This document shows positions 42,375 through 53,740 of a stretch of 64,000 nt of DNA, piece after piece; positions within the stretch are counted from its first letter, which is position 1, and each line of letters opens with the position of its first letter. The stretch comes from Vombatus ursinus (Eukaryota > Chordata > Mammalia > Diprotodontia > Vombatidae): the NCBI RefSeq assembly GCF_900497805.2, contig NW_020954557.1:43194445-43258444 (forward strand). Direction: 5' to 3'. Made by a program: the position numbers and the translations under genes. The notes under the pieces are model-generated. The model had not been told where the DNA came from and made no database searches. It worked only from the letters and a program-made list of their open reading frames with translations.

Positions 42375-43078
42375 TCTGCATACATATGTAAGTTTACACA
42401 AAATATGTACCATATAAATACCAAGTGATTTAGGGACAAAGGGATTATCACTAGGGCTGAATCAAGGAAGGCTCATATACAAGGGAGCATCTGATCCGTG
42501 TTTTGGAAGAAACAGGGGAGTCTAAGATATACCAGTAAGGAGGAAGTGCATTCTATGCATGAGAGATAAAGTCATGAAAAAGTTAGATGTGAAGAAAAGC
42601 AAAAGGGGCAGTCTGGCTCAGTCTACCGAATGCAGAAAAGGGAGCAATGTGTGACCAGGTTGGAAAAGTAGGATGTGGTCATTTGTTAAGGTCTCTAAAA
42701 ACCAAAGGAGTGTATATTTAGTTCTAAAGGCAACAGAGAACCATTAGAATTTACTGAGTAATGGAGTAACATGGCTGTACCTGAACTTTAGGAAAATCAT
42801 TGCAGCAATTATGTAGAAAATGAATTGGAGTGGGGAAAGATTTGAAGTAGAAAGATTGGGTAAGAGTCAATGATGGGCACATGAGGAGAAAGAAAGGGAC
42901 AGATGCAAGAAATTTCATGGAAGTAGAACTAACAGGATTTGGCAACTGATTGTATATGTGGGATGAGGGGGAGTAAGGAGATGAGGATATGGAATAATGG
43001 ATAATGCTGAGATTGAGAACCTGGGTAACTAGAAGATTGGCTTTGCACTCAAAGAAATGGAAAGGTTCAGAAGAAGGA
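42375..43078 (-). mobile_element. LINE2, 0.7-kb reverse copy
   Basis: Reverse L2 blocks in order: gctgaatcaaggaaggctc, agtgcattctatgcatgaga, ggcaacagagaaccattaga, gagtaatggagtaacatggc, ttaggaaaatcattgcagca, gaattggagtggggaaagat. The 112-codon minus frame at 42751-43089 is a remnant of L2 coding sequence. Confidence 0.75.
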
Positions 43079-43084
43079 TAGGTT

Positions 43085-43165
43085 TTCAATCAGTCAGCAA
43101 GTACCTACAACTATGTGCCAGGGACTATGAGAGGTGTTAGGGATATGAAGATAAAAATGAAGAAG
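43085..43165 (-). mobile_element. LINE2 3' end
   Basis: caatcagtcagcaagtacct, ctatgtgccagggactatga. A separate terminus lying next to the previous L2. Confidence 0.7.
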
Positions 43166-43187
43166 TTTGTCACATAGTCAAAAGACA

Positions 43188-43271
43188 CTGTATGTATGTG
43201 TATGTATACACACACACACACACACACATATATATACATACACATACATATATACATACATATGTATACAA
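43188..43271. repeat. (CA)n/(TACA)n microsatellite
   Basis: tgtatgtatgtgtatg, then a pure (CA) run, then tatacatac units. The reverse frames 43111-43364 are only this. Confidence 0.95.
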
Positions 43272-43464
43272 AATAGATAAAAAGTAGATTGAAAGTAATA
43301 TATGAGGAAGAACCAAAAATATGCATAATAACAACAATGCAATTGAAAAGTCACAAGAAGTCAAACTCTGAATAAATGAAAAAGGATAATAGTCTCAGAG
43401 AACAGACAATGAACTATACCTCCTTCCTTTCTAAGGAAAAGTGGGATTACAGGGGCAGGTTATT

Positions 43465-43630
43465 TCATATATATATACACATATATGTGTGTGTGTGTAT
43501 ATATATATATATAATATATTATATATTATACAATGTATGTATTACATACAATAATATGTAATACACAATACACATAAATGTATGTATGTATAATGTACAC
43601 AATACATGTACATACATATATATATGTAAA
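43465..43630. repeat. AT-rich compound microsatellite
   Basis: (TA)n, (TG)n and tatgta units over about 165 bp, mostly self-complementary. Confidence 0.92.
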
Positions 43631-43644
43631 ATGAAATCTACCAA

Positions 43645-43740
43645 TTTAATACTTTTGCCTTTTTTTGTAACCCCTGTGCTTAGCATGCTGCCTGGCACAG
43701 AATAAATACTTAAGGAATATCAGTTGATTGATTAATTGAT
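43645..43740 (+). mobile_element. LINE2 3' end
   Basis: gtaacccctgtgcttagcat, gctgcctggcacagaataaa, cagttgattgattaattgat. Confidence 0.8.
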
Positions 43741-43744
43741 GTGG

Positions 43745-43872
43745 TGGCTATAATTAATGTTCTTTGTTATGATGGAGAGTTCATTTCGGATTAGGATGTG
43801 AGGAGGAGAGATTTCCAGAAATGACGGGAATGTAAAAGCAAAAAGTATCAATAAAACATTTTAATAATAATT
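43745..43872 (+). mobile_element. L1 3' terminus (third tail class)
   Basis: gagagttcatttcggattag, gatttccagaaatgacggga, aagtatcaataaaacatttt. The terminal ATCAATAAAA block recurs at 50.63 and 53.73 kb. Confidence 0.5.
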
Positions 43873-44094
43873 CCATGATTCTATGATCTTTGAGGTATAT
43901 TTTTAAAGTTTTAAACTGCCCACACGTCAGTTCTGTCATAGAATCATGGGAAAATAGAATCTAATTTTAATTGTTAGCTCCTGAGCTCTAAGTCATTCAA
44001 GACATATAAAAGTCAGTTTCTTTCCGAGACATATACCGAATCTTCCTGTCTCCACAGTCATATTTTTCCAACTGACTTAGTATCTTTGAAAATA

Positions 44095-44250
44095 TGATAA
44101 TACAAGGCTACACTAATTACCATCCATGCAATGAAGAGCAATCTAAGAGGTGCTATGGATGTGCAGCAAATTATCCCACCCCTCAAATACCTTATAAACT
44201 AGTTAGGGAAACAGAACATGGATCAAAAAACAACCACATAGCACAAGAGT
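44095..44250 (-). mobile_element. LINE2 3' end, diverged
   Basis: tctaagaggtgctatggatg, accccttcaaat-like block (cccctcaaataccttataaa), cagaacatggatcaaaaa. Weak match. Confidence 0.45.
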
Positions 44251-44269
44251 ACATTACGAGGGTACAAAT

Positions 44270-44450
44270 GATGGATCTGGAGTCAGAGAACATGGGTTTG
44301 AAACCTCTCTCATGTACTAGCTGCATGACCTTGGATAAATTATTTCTCTTTTCTAGATTTCTGTTTTCTCATGCAAAAAAAAAAAAAGTGGAGTTGGACT
44401 AAATGACTTAAAGATTTCCTTCCAGGTCTAAGTGTATGACCCTATAAATC
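44270..44450 (+). mobile_element. MIR3-like CORE-SINE
   Basis: gatctggagtcagagaacat, gtactagctgcatgaccttg, ggagttggactaaatgactt, tttccttccaggtctaagtg. Confidence 0.8.
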
Positions 44451-44722
44451 AAGTTTAAAAAAAAAATTCGCAACACTTATAAGGTAGCTCATTTACATTA
44501 CAGATAAAAAGTGAGAAAATTGAATGGCTTAGAACTGAGTCTGTAGTATAAAGAGAAATTTGTGTTAGATGACATTAACTAAGTGACATTGTTCCAGAGG
44601 GGGTAAATTTGTTAGAATTTTCTAGTTTCTCATGGAGCTTTTTGGTTAATTTTTGAGGGAATGACCAAAAGCCTGGTTTCTTAGGATTGGTAAACTCTAA
44701 TCGTGTTGATGTCACATCATAG

Positions 44723-44966
44723 TTGTTGTTCAGTCAAGTCAGATTCTTCATGACCCCATTTTGGGTTTTCTTGGCAAAGATATTGGAATGTTTTGCCATT
44801 TCCTTCTCTGGCTCATTTTACAGATGGGGAACTGAGGCAAACAGGGTTAAGTGACTTGCCCAGTGTCACACAGTTATCAAATGTCTGAGGCAGGATTTGA
44901 ACTCATGAGGATGAGTCTTCCTGATTCCAAGCCGTGTTTTATCCACTGCACCACCTAACTGCCCCC
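44723..44966 (-). mobile_element. Mar1-type CORE-SINE
   Basis: Reverse copy: cagattcttcatgaccccat, ttgccatttccttctctggc, cttgcccagtgtcacacagt, cactgcaccacctaactgcc. Confidence 0.95.
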
Positions 44967-45699
44967 AGATGGCCCATTAGCTGCTTTAGTAATCTGCTTC
45001 CTACTTGAGTCATTCCAGAAGAGAAAACAAATGTAAGCACAGAAAGTAGATGAACAGATGACACTCTTACTTTATGTAGAAGAAATCAGGGTGAGAAGGG
45101 CAGTAGGTTTAAAAGCCCACATGCACAACCATCCCCCACTTTCTCTTTCCATCTCTGTTCTTTCCTCTTCAACCTCTCCCTTGGTCCCTCATCTTCTCCA
45201 CTCCTATTTCCATCTTCAGTACTGTGAAAACATGGCTCAGGTTTGAGAGATGGGAGATGATGCTCCATCCTCAGTCCCTTTTGTGTATTTTGTTGGCTTT
45301 CTTGCCTCCCAAAATAAAACAAAGAAATGCAGGCAGCCCAAGAGTGGTTGTGAGGCACTGCACAAAAAGCCTGGGGCATTTGCTGACCTTCCTTTCTCTG
45401 AGACTGGTTGAGTCTCAGCCTTCACTCCAGGGAAGGAAGAAGAACTCTCTTAAAAACCATTTGGATGTTATTATGTATCTGAGGAATGAAAAATGTGAAT
45501 GTCTTGCTGAGCTAGAATGAAGTGAAAACTAAGAGGGATTTATAGAAATGCCTGGAGAATTTGTTAAATGTCAGTGTGCTAATTGCTGAATGAGAGCCTA
45601 GCAGCCATTATGATGCACATATGTGCATACCTATTGTCATGTGGTTCTTTTGTTCTCCCATTTTGTATCCAGGCCATATGGCTTTACAGTAAAGGCCAT
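44967..45699. other. No recognised feature
   Basis: About 730 bp with several 60-98 codon frames on both strands that overlap each other and match nothing known. Probably single-copy non-coding DNA. Confidence 0.45.
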
Positions 45700-45850
45700 G
45701 TGGTATAGTATAAAAAGCCCTGGACTGAGAGCCCAGAACCTGGCTCACAGTTAACACTTAATAAATGTTTATTGAATAGGTAAATGAATGAATGACTCAA
45801 GAGACCTGAGTTCTAATTTTAGCTCTAGTAATAGCTAATAATGCAGCCTT
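45700..45850 (+). mobile_element. MIR interrupted by an L2 tail
   Basis: MIR head (tggtatagtataaaaagccc), then an L2 end (cacttaataaatgtttattg, aatgaatgaatgac), then MIR-like gagacctgagttctaatttt. Order suggests nesting. Confidence 0.5.
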
Positions 45851-45867
45851 GGACAGTTTCTTTTGTG

Positions 45868-46053
45868 TGATCATAAATTTAGAGCTAAAAAGCACCATGG
45901 AACTCATATTATCCAATCTCATCATTTTATAGATGAAGAAACTAAAGACCAGAGAGGATGAGAGAGTTGCCCAAGGTCCCACAGGTGCTAGGGCTTGAAC
46001 CCATCTTCTCTGAATCCAAAGCCAATGTTTTTCCCATTCTACTACTCTGCCTA
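45868..46053 (-). mobile_element. MIR3-like CORE-SINE
   Basis: aaatttagagctaaaaagca, agatgaagaaactaaagacc, ttgcccaaggtcccacaggt, cattctactactctgcct. Confidence 0.8.
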
Positions 46054-46109
46054 CTCTCTTTGTAATTCAGTTCCCACATCTGGTAACTAATACCAGAAGG
46101 CATATTCTA

Positions 46110-46225
46110 GCAGCATGGTACTGTGGAAAGAATGCTGCATTTAGAGTCAGAGAACATGGAGGCAAATCCTTCCTCAATCACATACTATCTATGTGACTTT
46201 GGTCAACTCACTTACTGCCATCTCC
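46110..46225 (+). mobile_element. MIR fragment
   Basis: gcatggtactgtggaaagaa, atttagagtcagagaacatg, catactatctatgtgacttt. Confidence 0.75.
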
Positions 46226-46589
46226 TACAATTGTTCACACATCAGGAATAAGCAGAAACCATTGCCTTTTGCAAGACACTGGAAGGCAAGGTCCCTATGA
46301 GAAGGGCATGTGGACAAAAAGAGAATGTCAATCAAACTGATAACTTAAATAAAAGGGATGAGTATTTACAAAAAAAAAAAGATAAAAAACAGTTCAGTTC
46401 CTACTGCATGGAATTTGTTTTTGGAAGGTAGAGACTTCCCAACTGAAAATGAGAAGGAGCAAAAAGAAGTAGCCAAGTGGTTGAAAAAAATAAATTTATA
46501 GATAAAAGTAAAGAAAAGAAAATGAGTAAAACAATATGTTATAATAGGAATTATGGTATAGGCAATTTGGAGCCCCAAAAGGGAATCCA
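46226..46589. other. No recognised feature
   Basis: A-rich; no gene or repeat recognised. Confidence 0.5.
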
Positions 46590-46720
46590 TTCAATTCAAT
46601 AAAGAAGCATTTATTAAGCTGTTACCATATACTAGGTACTACGGTAGGTACTGGGAATACATAGACAGAAATAAAACAATCCCTGCCCTCAAGGAGATTC
46701 TATTAAGGGGAAACAGTATG
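46590..46720 (-). mobile_element. LINE2 3' end
   Basis: aagaagcatttattaagctg, ccatatactaggtactacgg, ccctgccctcaaggagattc. Confidence 0.85.
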
Positions 46721-47751
46721 CTCCCTACAATGTCATTTCACTCAATATCATAGTTTTGTAGAACCAATTAGTAACATTAGGTGTCTACTCACTTAAGCTA
46801 ATGGTAGCTCAGTAGATTAAGAGTGAAAGAATCTGTCCAGAAAAAGCACTGGAAGGATATCCATAAATCTCTATTATGCTTAAGTCACCTACTGAGCTAG
46901 AGTTCTTCTTGGTTTGGCCACAATATTTATGCTTTTATTTCCTCACCAAAACCAGAAATTGGCCAGTTGAAAAAAAAGAAAGAAAACCTTACACATGCCT
47001 ATCCTAAGCAGAATTTCTGGTGGAGTTCTGTTTAATAATGACATCATTAGCCTTAATTTTAGATATTTAAAATATTAAATTCATACCATATCAAGTATGA
47101 TACAAATGGTTAAGCAAATGGCTAAAAAAAGTCAACAATGCTAAAACTGAAATGTGATCTACTATGGGAACAGATCATGAAAAATCTTTGCAAATGCATA
47201 ATGGTTTACATATCATGAGAAAATATGTGTATCTAATTAAGTAGACTTATCCATGAATAAAGACATCTGTGCTTATGAACTTGACTTCTTACTAAAATTT
47301 AATATTAGTCACTTCTATGAAGTCCTCAAGACTTTTCAATTCCTTCCTAGTGATCTGAGATAACACTAGGGAAAGAACAAAGATAAACATTTTGCTTTGT
47401 TTTGTTTTGTTAACATCAGAATTATTTTCTTTTAACATTTTAGACCATGAACTTTATAGATGAATTCCATTGTTTAGAAAGAAACTCAAGTCAATTCAAC
47501 ATTTATATCAAAAAGTCTTCCAGATCCCCATAAAAATGGCAGAATTGGATTGCATGTAAAGTAAGAAGTATTCATGGGAATAGGAGGGGGGGAAATGTTC
47601 CTTACATAAATGATTATTATGAGAGTGCTGACAAGAGTGTGTATGCCATGTGCTATTAAGGGGCTTCCATTGTTATAACACCAACTCTATCCACAGCATC
47701 CAAACCACTAGTTAGTCCATAAAAAAAAAAAAGTGAACACTGTTCTTTGAA
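46721..47751. other. Repeat-poor stretch, no exon found
   Basis: About 1 kb without a nameable repeat apart from a short GTTTT run near 47397-47411. Confidence 0.5.
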
Positions 47752-47830
47752 TTCAATTCATCAGATATTTAGTAAGCACCTGACAGGCACAAGGGATGCA
47801 AAGAGGTAAATCACACAGTTCCTTCCTGTG
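47752..47830 (-). mobile_element. LINE2 3' end
   Basis: caattcatcagatatttagt, aagcacctgacaggcacaag. Short. Confidence 0.55.
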
Positions 47831-48091
47831 GTTACCTCTATCCAGAAGGCAGAGCTATTGAACCAGTAGACCAGGAGGGCAAGCATTTCTGCTAATAGTT
47901 CTAATGATGTTATTAGCCTCTCGCTCAGTCTGAAACTACCTGAGAAAAACATCTAAAAGTAAAGAAAACCCAGACATCTGGGTTGGCATTCCTAAATCAA
48001 TCCTTCAACTATAACAGTATTGCTGAGTGTATTCATAGGAAGAGGGACAAAATAAGACAAAAATATAAGACAGTCATGTTGTAAAACAGCT

Positions 48092-48350
48092 AGGGATAGC
48101 AGTATGTAGACGATTGGGCCTGGAGTCAGGAAGATTTGAGTTCAAATATGACCTCAGACACTTACTAGCTATGTGACTCTGGCTAAGCCACTTAAAACAA
48201 AAAAATCTGTCTGCCTCAGTTTCCCCATCTGTAAAATGGAGGGGAAGTCATAATAGCATCTACCTCCCAGGGTGGGTATCAAATGAGATATTTATAAAGC
48301 TCTTTGAAAACTTTAAAGTGCTATATAAATGTTAGCTATCATTATTATAT
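48092..48350 (+). mobile_element. MIR/THER1-type CORE-SINE
   Basis: Complete forward copy: cagtatgtagacgattgggc, tttgagttcaaatatgacct, cttactagctatgtgactct, ttccccatctgtaaaatgga, aaactttaaagtgctatata. A small insertion lies after the core. Confidence 0.88.
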
Positions 48351-48403
48351 AAGACCTCATTGTTATAAATGTTAGCTATCATTATTATATAAGACCTCAC
48401 TGT
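48324..48403. repeat. 40-bp tandem duplication at a SINE end
   Basis: Two adjacent 40-bp units (tataaatgttagctatcatt, attatataagacctcattgt) at 48324-48363 and 48364-48403, one difference (T to C near the end). A third partial unit (tata) follows. Confidence 0.95.
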
Positions 48404-48519
48404 TATAGAGCAGTGCATCTCTGAGAAGGTAACTTACCTAGATGGCTTCCCTGTGTGTCTATGTTTTTTTTCTTTGTGTTTGCTTTAATAATTATTTCCC
48501 ACCTGGCTGCTCACATGTA

Positions 48520-48917
48520 CTTCATCATCTCCAGAAACTCATTTTCCTGCAAGATGCCATAAACTCAGAAACTCACACCTCCTCAGTATCTCCTGCCCCC
48601 AAGACCACTCCCTTCCTCCGATTAGACAGAGTAGAGGGTAGACATCAGAGAATTCCTCCCAGATCCTCTATTGAAGGAGGGGACACAGGGCAAACACCTC
48701 ATAATTTCCTATCTGGTTGCAGGTCTTCATCATGTTCCCCCTTCTCACCCATCCAACTCTCACCCTGCTTTTCAGATTCTTTTTATGTGTTGCCTCCCCC
48801 ATTAGATTGTAAGCTCCTTGAGGGCAGGGACTGGTTTCTGCCTTTTTTTATATCCCCAGGGTTTAGCATAGTACCATCACATAGTAGGCACTTAATAAAT
48901 GTTTATTGACTGACTAA
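48520..48917 (+). mobile_element. LINE2 3' end with upstream L2-like sequence
   Basis: Strong end: cccccattagattgtaagct, ccttgagggcagggactggt, ggcacttaataaatgtttat. The preceding part (cttctcacccatccaactct) fits L2 more loosely. The 155-codon frame 48442-48909 is carried by this repeat. Confidence 0.7.
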
Positions 48918-49820
48918 TATCCTAAGAAAGTGATTGGGATGGTAAAAAACATTACCTTTTCTTCTTTCCCTACAAACATCTCGACATTCTAATAACAACT
49001 GTAAATAACTTGAGATTCTAGTCATAGACTATAGATAAGGGCTAGGCTTATGACTTATTGCCACATATTTAGCGACAGAAGAAGCATCCTTGATAATGTC
49101 TGAGCCCTTCACTATCTCTGGGACGTTCCTGTGTCTGAGCTCACAGTACTCTGGTAATTAGGTGATATTTGCAAAGAGCTGTCATCTACTAAGTAGAAAA
49201 GATGTCTATGTAGAAAAATATAAATAAAGACCTGGGAGTCTAGGGAATTGCCTTCATATTTATATATAGTTTCATTGAGATCAAACACAATTAATGCAGC
49301 AGAAAGGTGATGAATGAATGAATCAGAAGAGCATACCAGTCTCCTTCTAAATACTGACAGTGATGTGGCAGAAACCTCCAACCTGCAGCAGGTTAAGCAA
49401 GCAGTGGAGGCAAAAACAGTATCTGAAAGATTCCTCATACCCCTCTCCTCCCATTCTCCCCATTCCCAATCTACCACCAAGAAAGGTCTGAGGGAGGATA
49501 TTCCTTTCAGGCCCCAATTCTGAATAGTGCATCTGGCATCTGGTCAATACTTTCAGGTTACATAAGGCCAAAAATTCACCAGCAATAGCCAGATTCCTTT
49601 CTATACTTATTAGTCCCACTTCTCAACCCAGCAGATAGGACTGGGCAAGGGGGAGAAAAGCTGAAATGTAAGTAGGAAGAAAAGAGATCAGAAGAAGGAA
49701 AAGCAAGGGTTTCCTCTGACCTCTTTCAACCACCTGAAATTGCCTCAACAGGGTCCTCACTAGTACTAGTTATATTCAACAAAATACCTGCCTGCCTCTG
49801 TGTGTGTTGTGTGTATACAC
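48918..49820. other. No recognised repeat; unremarkable open frames
   Basis: About 900 bp. The 122-codon reverse frame at 49112-49480 has no low-complexity excuse, but it has no recognisable domain and no splice or promoter context. I leave it uncalled. Confidence 0.4.
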
Positions 49821-49865
<45 letters not shown>

Positions 49866-49897
49866 AGAGAAAGAGAAAGAGAGAGAGAGAGAGAGAG
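49821..49897. repeat. (TCTA)n then (GA)n microsatellite
   Basis: 49821-49865 is pure TCTA repeat; 49866-49897 is GA-rich. Confidence 0.97.
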
Positions 49898-50104
49898 CTC
49901 ATCTAAGCAGTATGACAGTGGCAGAATGACTAAAGCATTGGGTTGGGGAAAGATCTGCTTAATCTCAGAAAACAAAAGCAACAGCGTCATAGAGAAGAAA
50001 TTACAAGTATGTAGATCCCCCTTTTTTTTTTCCTACCAAAGAGAATGTTCTTCAGCCTGGGAAGAAAAGAACAAAAATGGCTAAGGGAATCAAAACCTAG
50101 GATT

Positions 50105-51990
50105 AACAAGGAGATAGAGAGCTCATAATGCCTTAAATGAGTTCAAAGTCACCAAGATGAAATGAATTCTGTCCTGGAGTACCGAAGAACTTGGACAACT
50201 GATTGCTGAAACACTTTAAGTGATTTTTGAAGAATTGGGGAGAATGGGAAAGGTGCTACAAGCCTGAAGAGAGGCAAACATCTCTTTTTCAAAGGCAGGA
50301 GGAAGTTTTATTCTGATAATTGTAAGCCTGTGAGTTTGACTTCAATTCCCAGTGAAATTGTAGGGTAGATCAGAGGGGATGATGTGTGAATACTTTACAA
50401 AAGGAATCAGTGATCACTAAGCACCTGTGTGGTTACATTAAGAAGGAGTCATACTCAGTCTTGGCTTTAGACAGGAGACAAGAAAATGGACCTCCTTTTT
50501 GGTCAAGAGGTGGGGAATCACCAACCTAGAATGTTGTGCAAATTGTCAGATGTAGTCATTGAATCTATTAGTGTTTTGTTTTGTTTAGAGAGAAGGGGGA
50601 AATTCAGAAATGATTGAAATAAAAATAAAAGGAATCAATAAAATTTATTTTAAAACAAAGGGGAAAAAACTTTTAAATGAATATTATTTTAGGTTAACCT
50701 TTCTGTTTTTTGACAATGTAATTAGGTTGGCAGAATAGGAAATCCCACACACATCATATCCTTGAATTTCAAGTAAAGTATTTAGCAAAGTCTCTTATAA
50801 TATCTTTCATGGACAAGATGAGTAGAAAGATAGAGGCTATGTAACTGTGATTAAGTGGGTTCAGAACTGGTTAAATGACTAGACCCAAACAGAATTAATT
50901 AGTACAAACTGTTTTGACTCAGAAGGAGGCACGTAATGGCATGGTATAGTGCTCCACAGTTGATCTGTTCAACATTTTTATTAGTGGCTTATTTGAAGAC
51001 ACAGAAGGAATTCTCATCAAAATGGCAGATGATACAAAGAGAAGTGGGATAGGAAGAATGCGGGATCATAGAGTTGGAGATCCAAAATGATCTTTCTAGG
51101 CTGGAATAATGGACTGAATCTAACATGATTAAATTTTATGGAGATAATTTGTATGCCCTGTACTTAAGAAAAAAATCATCTGATAGAAATCAATCCACAT
51201 GGGAAAGACCTGCAGGTTTTAGCAGACTGAATACTAAATACGAGTCAACTGAGTAATGATACTCACATACCAATCTTAGTGGCCATTAATAAAAATACAG
51301 CACAGCATAAGAATAAGAAAAGGAAAATGCCTCACTGTATTCTGTTCTTATCAGACCACATTTGGAGTACTATACTTAGATCTAGGCACAACATTTTAGG
51401 AGACATATTGACAACTTAAGCATATCCAGAATAGGGTGATGAAAAATATGACATCATATCATAAAGGATCAGTTAAAGTTAAGTAGTGTAATGGGGGAAT
51501 GACTGGGATGCCTGTATATGCCCTGAAGATTACCCAAGGGATTGCATAAACTATGGCTGTTACATCAAGCATGCTCATAAGTTCTGGACACTCAAGGACA
51601 ATTCCCTGTTTAACTAAGTGATATTTGGTCCAGAGAAGAGAAGACAAGAAGGATGGATTCACTGTTTCTAAATGTTTGAAAGGTTGTCATGTAAGATTGG
51701 GTTTATATTGTTTATGCTTGATCTCAAAGGGTAGAAATAAACCTAATGGGTAGAAGTTAACAGGAAACACATTTCACCTCAATAGAGAGAGGAACTTCTT
51801 AACAGCTATAGCTGTCTCGAAATAGAATAGTATACCTCATAAAGTAGTGGATTCACTGTCACCAGAAACTTTCAAACTGAAGTCAGAGAACTACTTATTA
51901 GGGATGTTGTCCAAGATTTTTATACTTCAGGTAGAATTAGCTCTGTCCATCCACCTCTGTGAGTATATTATTTCTATGAAGAAAATGTAT
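50105..51990 (+). mobile_element. CR1/L3-like LINE, long sense copy with RT remnants
   Basis: Forward-strand blocks in ORF2 order: gaagaacttggacaactgat near 50184, aggcaaacatctctttttca near 50272, gtgagtttgacttcaattcc near 50331, ggttcagaactggttaaatg near 50859, then LFNIFISGLFEDTEG and MADDTKRSGIG near 50965-51054. The last covers the position of the catalytic ADD motif. Then tgttcttatcagaccacatt near 51344 and the 3' region to about 51990. Many stops. An L1 tail (50459-50690) interrupts it. Confidence 0.8.
50459..50690 (+). mobile_element. L1 3' terminus nested in the CR1/L3 copy
   Basis: tcaccaacctagaatgttgt, caaattgtcagatgtagtca, a TTTTGTTTTG run, ggaatcaataaaatttattt and an A-rich end. 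L3 sequence stops at about 50458 (catactcag) and resumes at about 50691 (aggttaacctttctg). Confidence 0.6.
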
Positions 51991-52076
51991 ATTTTCAAGC
52001 TATGACTTTGGTACAGAGACAGCCAGACTTGGCAACAAATTCTTTCTTTGACTCCAAACAACTTTAGCTAACAAAT

Positions 52077-52150
52077 ATACATATATGTCTATATGTGTGC
52101 ATACTCATGCATGCATACATACACACATGTACACATGCACATACACATAT
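52077..52150. repeat. ATGC/ACAT simple-sequence tract
   Basis: Alternating tatgtgtgcatac, atgcatgcatacatac and acatgcacatac units directly before a Mar1. Confidence 0.85.
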
Positions 52151-52400
52151 GCAGCTAGGTGGCATAGTGGGATAGAGTGCCAGGATAGAGTCAGGAAGAT
52201 TCATCTTCTGAGTTGAAATCTGACCTCACACACTTAGTAGGTATGTGACCCTAGGCAAGTCACCTAACCCTGTTTACCTCAGTTCCCTCATCTGTAAATA
52301 AGCTAGAGAAAGAAACAGCAAACCACTCCAGTATCTTTGCCAAAAAAATGCCAAATGGGGTCACAAAGAGTCAGACAAGACTGAAATGTTTGAACAATAA
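52151..52400 (+). mobile_element. Mar1-type CORE-SINE
   Basis: Forward copy: gcagctaggtggcatagtgg, cacttagtaggtatgtgacc, aaatggggtcacaaagagtc, ending tgaacaata. The first GG is lost into the flanking simple sequence. Confidence 0.94.
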
Positions 52401-52854
52401 AATATGATAGGTAGATAGATATAGATATAGATTTTTTTTTAATATTTGAAGTTGACCCCTGGAACACATTTTAAATAAGAGTTTGGCAATGAGTAAGAAA
52501 GCTCTGTTTCTCTGTAAAGTTTGGTGCCATAATGGTTCTCTTAAAACATTATTCAGTAATTGTTTTCATCATTGTTGCCAAATATTCACCAAGTATACAT
52601 AATATGACACTCTCAGATTTACAGAGTTTAGACTTGATTTCATGTTTCATGGGCATTTGTTATTTTACAACTTCTTTGTGGTTTGGATTATTTAAGGAGC
52701 ATTACTATACAAAATCCATTGTATTCATTGTTATTATTATAAGGAAATTTTTTGAAGGAAAATTAGGAACCAAATATGTAAAATGGCATAATATTTCATT
52801 CTCTGAACATCTCAAGAACATGAACCTAGTAGCAAAGAAACAGTAATAGAATAG
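52401..52854. other. No gene; short GATA-like run at left
   Basis: gtagatagatatagatatag at 52411-52430, then AT-rich sequence. The overlapping 104- and 100-codon frames on opposite strands at 52532-53007 are not recognisable proteins. Confidence 0.45.
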
Positions 52855-53110
52855 GTGCCTGGAAACACTGGGGAATGATGGTATATGTATATAAAGGAAT
52901 ACTATTATACCATAAGAGACAAGTGTGAGAAATTCAAAGAAATATGGAAAGACTTCTATGAACTGATGAAGAACAATGTAAGCAGAACTAGAGAACAATA
53001 TACACAATGACTACAATAAAGTAAATAAAAAATTAATCTTAAAATCAGTCAAATGCAGATAAATTACATTGAATGATCTCAGATCTAAGAAAGCAATGAT
53101 GAAATCTATA
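52855..53110 (+). mobile_element. L1 ORF2 end and 3' UTR start
   Basis: aaaggaatactattatacca, tatggaaagacttctatgaa, ctgatgaagaacaatgtaag, then gatctcagatctaagaaagc. Diverged version of the 1.3-kb and 29.1-kb copies. Confidence 0.7.
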
Positions 53111-53579
53111 CCCTCAAGTCCTTGGGAAGTTAATCTACTCAGTTTTGGAACTCTAGCCCTGGGGCTAAGCCATGTTAATTGTTGACCTAGTAAAAACTTG
53201 CCTAGCCTGCTATATCTAGCCAATCCCAGAACAGAGTATGTTTCATCTCTCATCCATCTGTCCACCCAAGCAACCTCACCATCTTCCCTGCTCCTGATGC
53301 CACCCTACCTCTTTCTACTTAAACTAGAATTCTCTGTACAAGACCTCCAGAATCCATACCACAGTCCTTGGAGAAGGGAATCTCTTCAGCTTTGGGACTC
53401 CAGCCCTAAAAACACTGTTATACAAAGTGAAAAACACTTGACAGTTAAATCTGTTACTTTTTTTTTCTTTGTGAGGAATCTTCAAGAATGTTGTATATTA
53501 TGGTGTCAGAAAGTAGCTTTGTCAATTTTGCTTAATTGTTTTCTTTGTTACCATGTAAGCTTCAATGTATAGCAGGAAG
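53111..53579. other. Diverged direct repeat about 242 bp apart
   Basis: agtccttgggaagttaatct (53119) and agtccttggagaagggaatc (53363) start blocks of about 50 bp that stay similar through ctagccct/ccagccct. Element type unknown. The 124-codon frame here is uncalled. Confidence 0.5.
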
Positions 53580-53740
53580 AGAATATCATTAGCTCTTTGA
53601 GACTAGAAACTATTTTTGTCTTTGTAGCTTCATTGCCTAGAGTAGTGTCTGGGTCATAGTAGATAATAAATACTTGTACGTTGAATTGAATACAGAGAAA
53701 TAACTGGAGTATAAAAACAAAACACATCAATAAAACATTT
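53580..53740 (+). mobile_element. LINE2 3' end followed by an L1-type terminus
   Basis: L2: ttagctctttgagactagaa, tagtgtctgggtcatagtag, ataaatacttgtacgttgaa (to 53690). Then acacatcaataaaacatttc, the L1 end class at 43.85 kb. Confidence 0.65.

Noticed and set aside
48442-48909. 155-codon forward frame
   Set aside because: The second half is the L2 3' end, and the first half has no recognisable domain.
49112-49480. 122-codon reverse frame
   Set aside because: No recognisable motif, and opposite-strand frames overlap it. Length alone is not enough in a 64-kb mammalian window.
24894-49897. CRISPR-like array from regularly spaced repeats
   Set aside because: The regular repeats are short microsatellites, and the dispersed SINEs are not evenly spaced. 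The genome is a vertebrate's.
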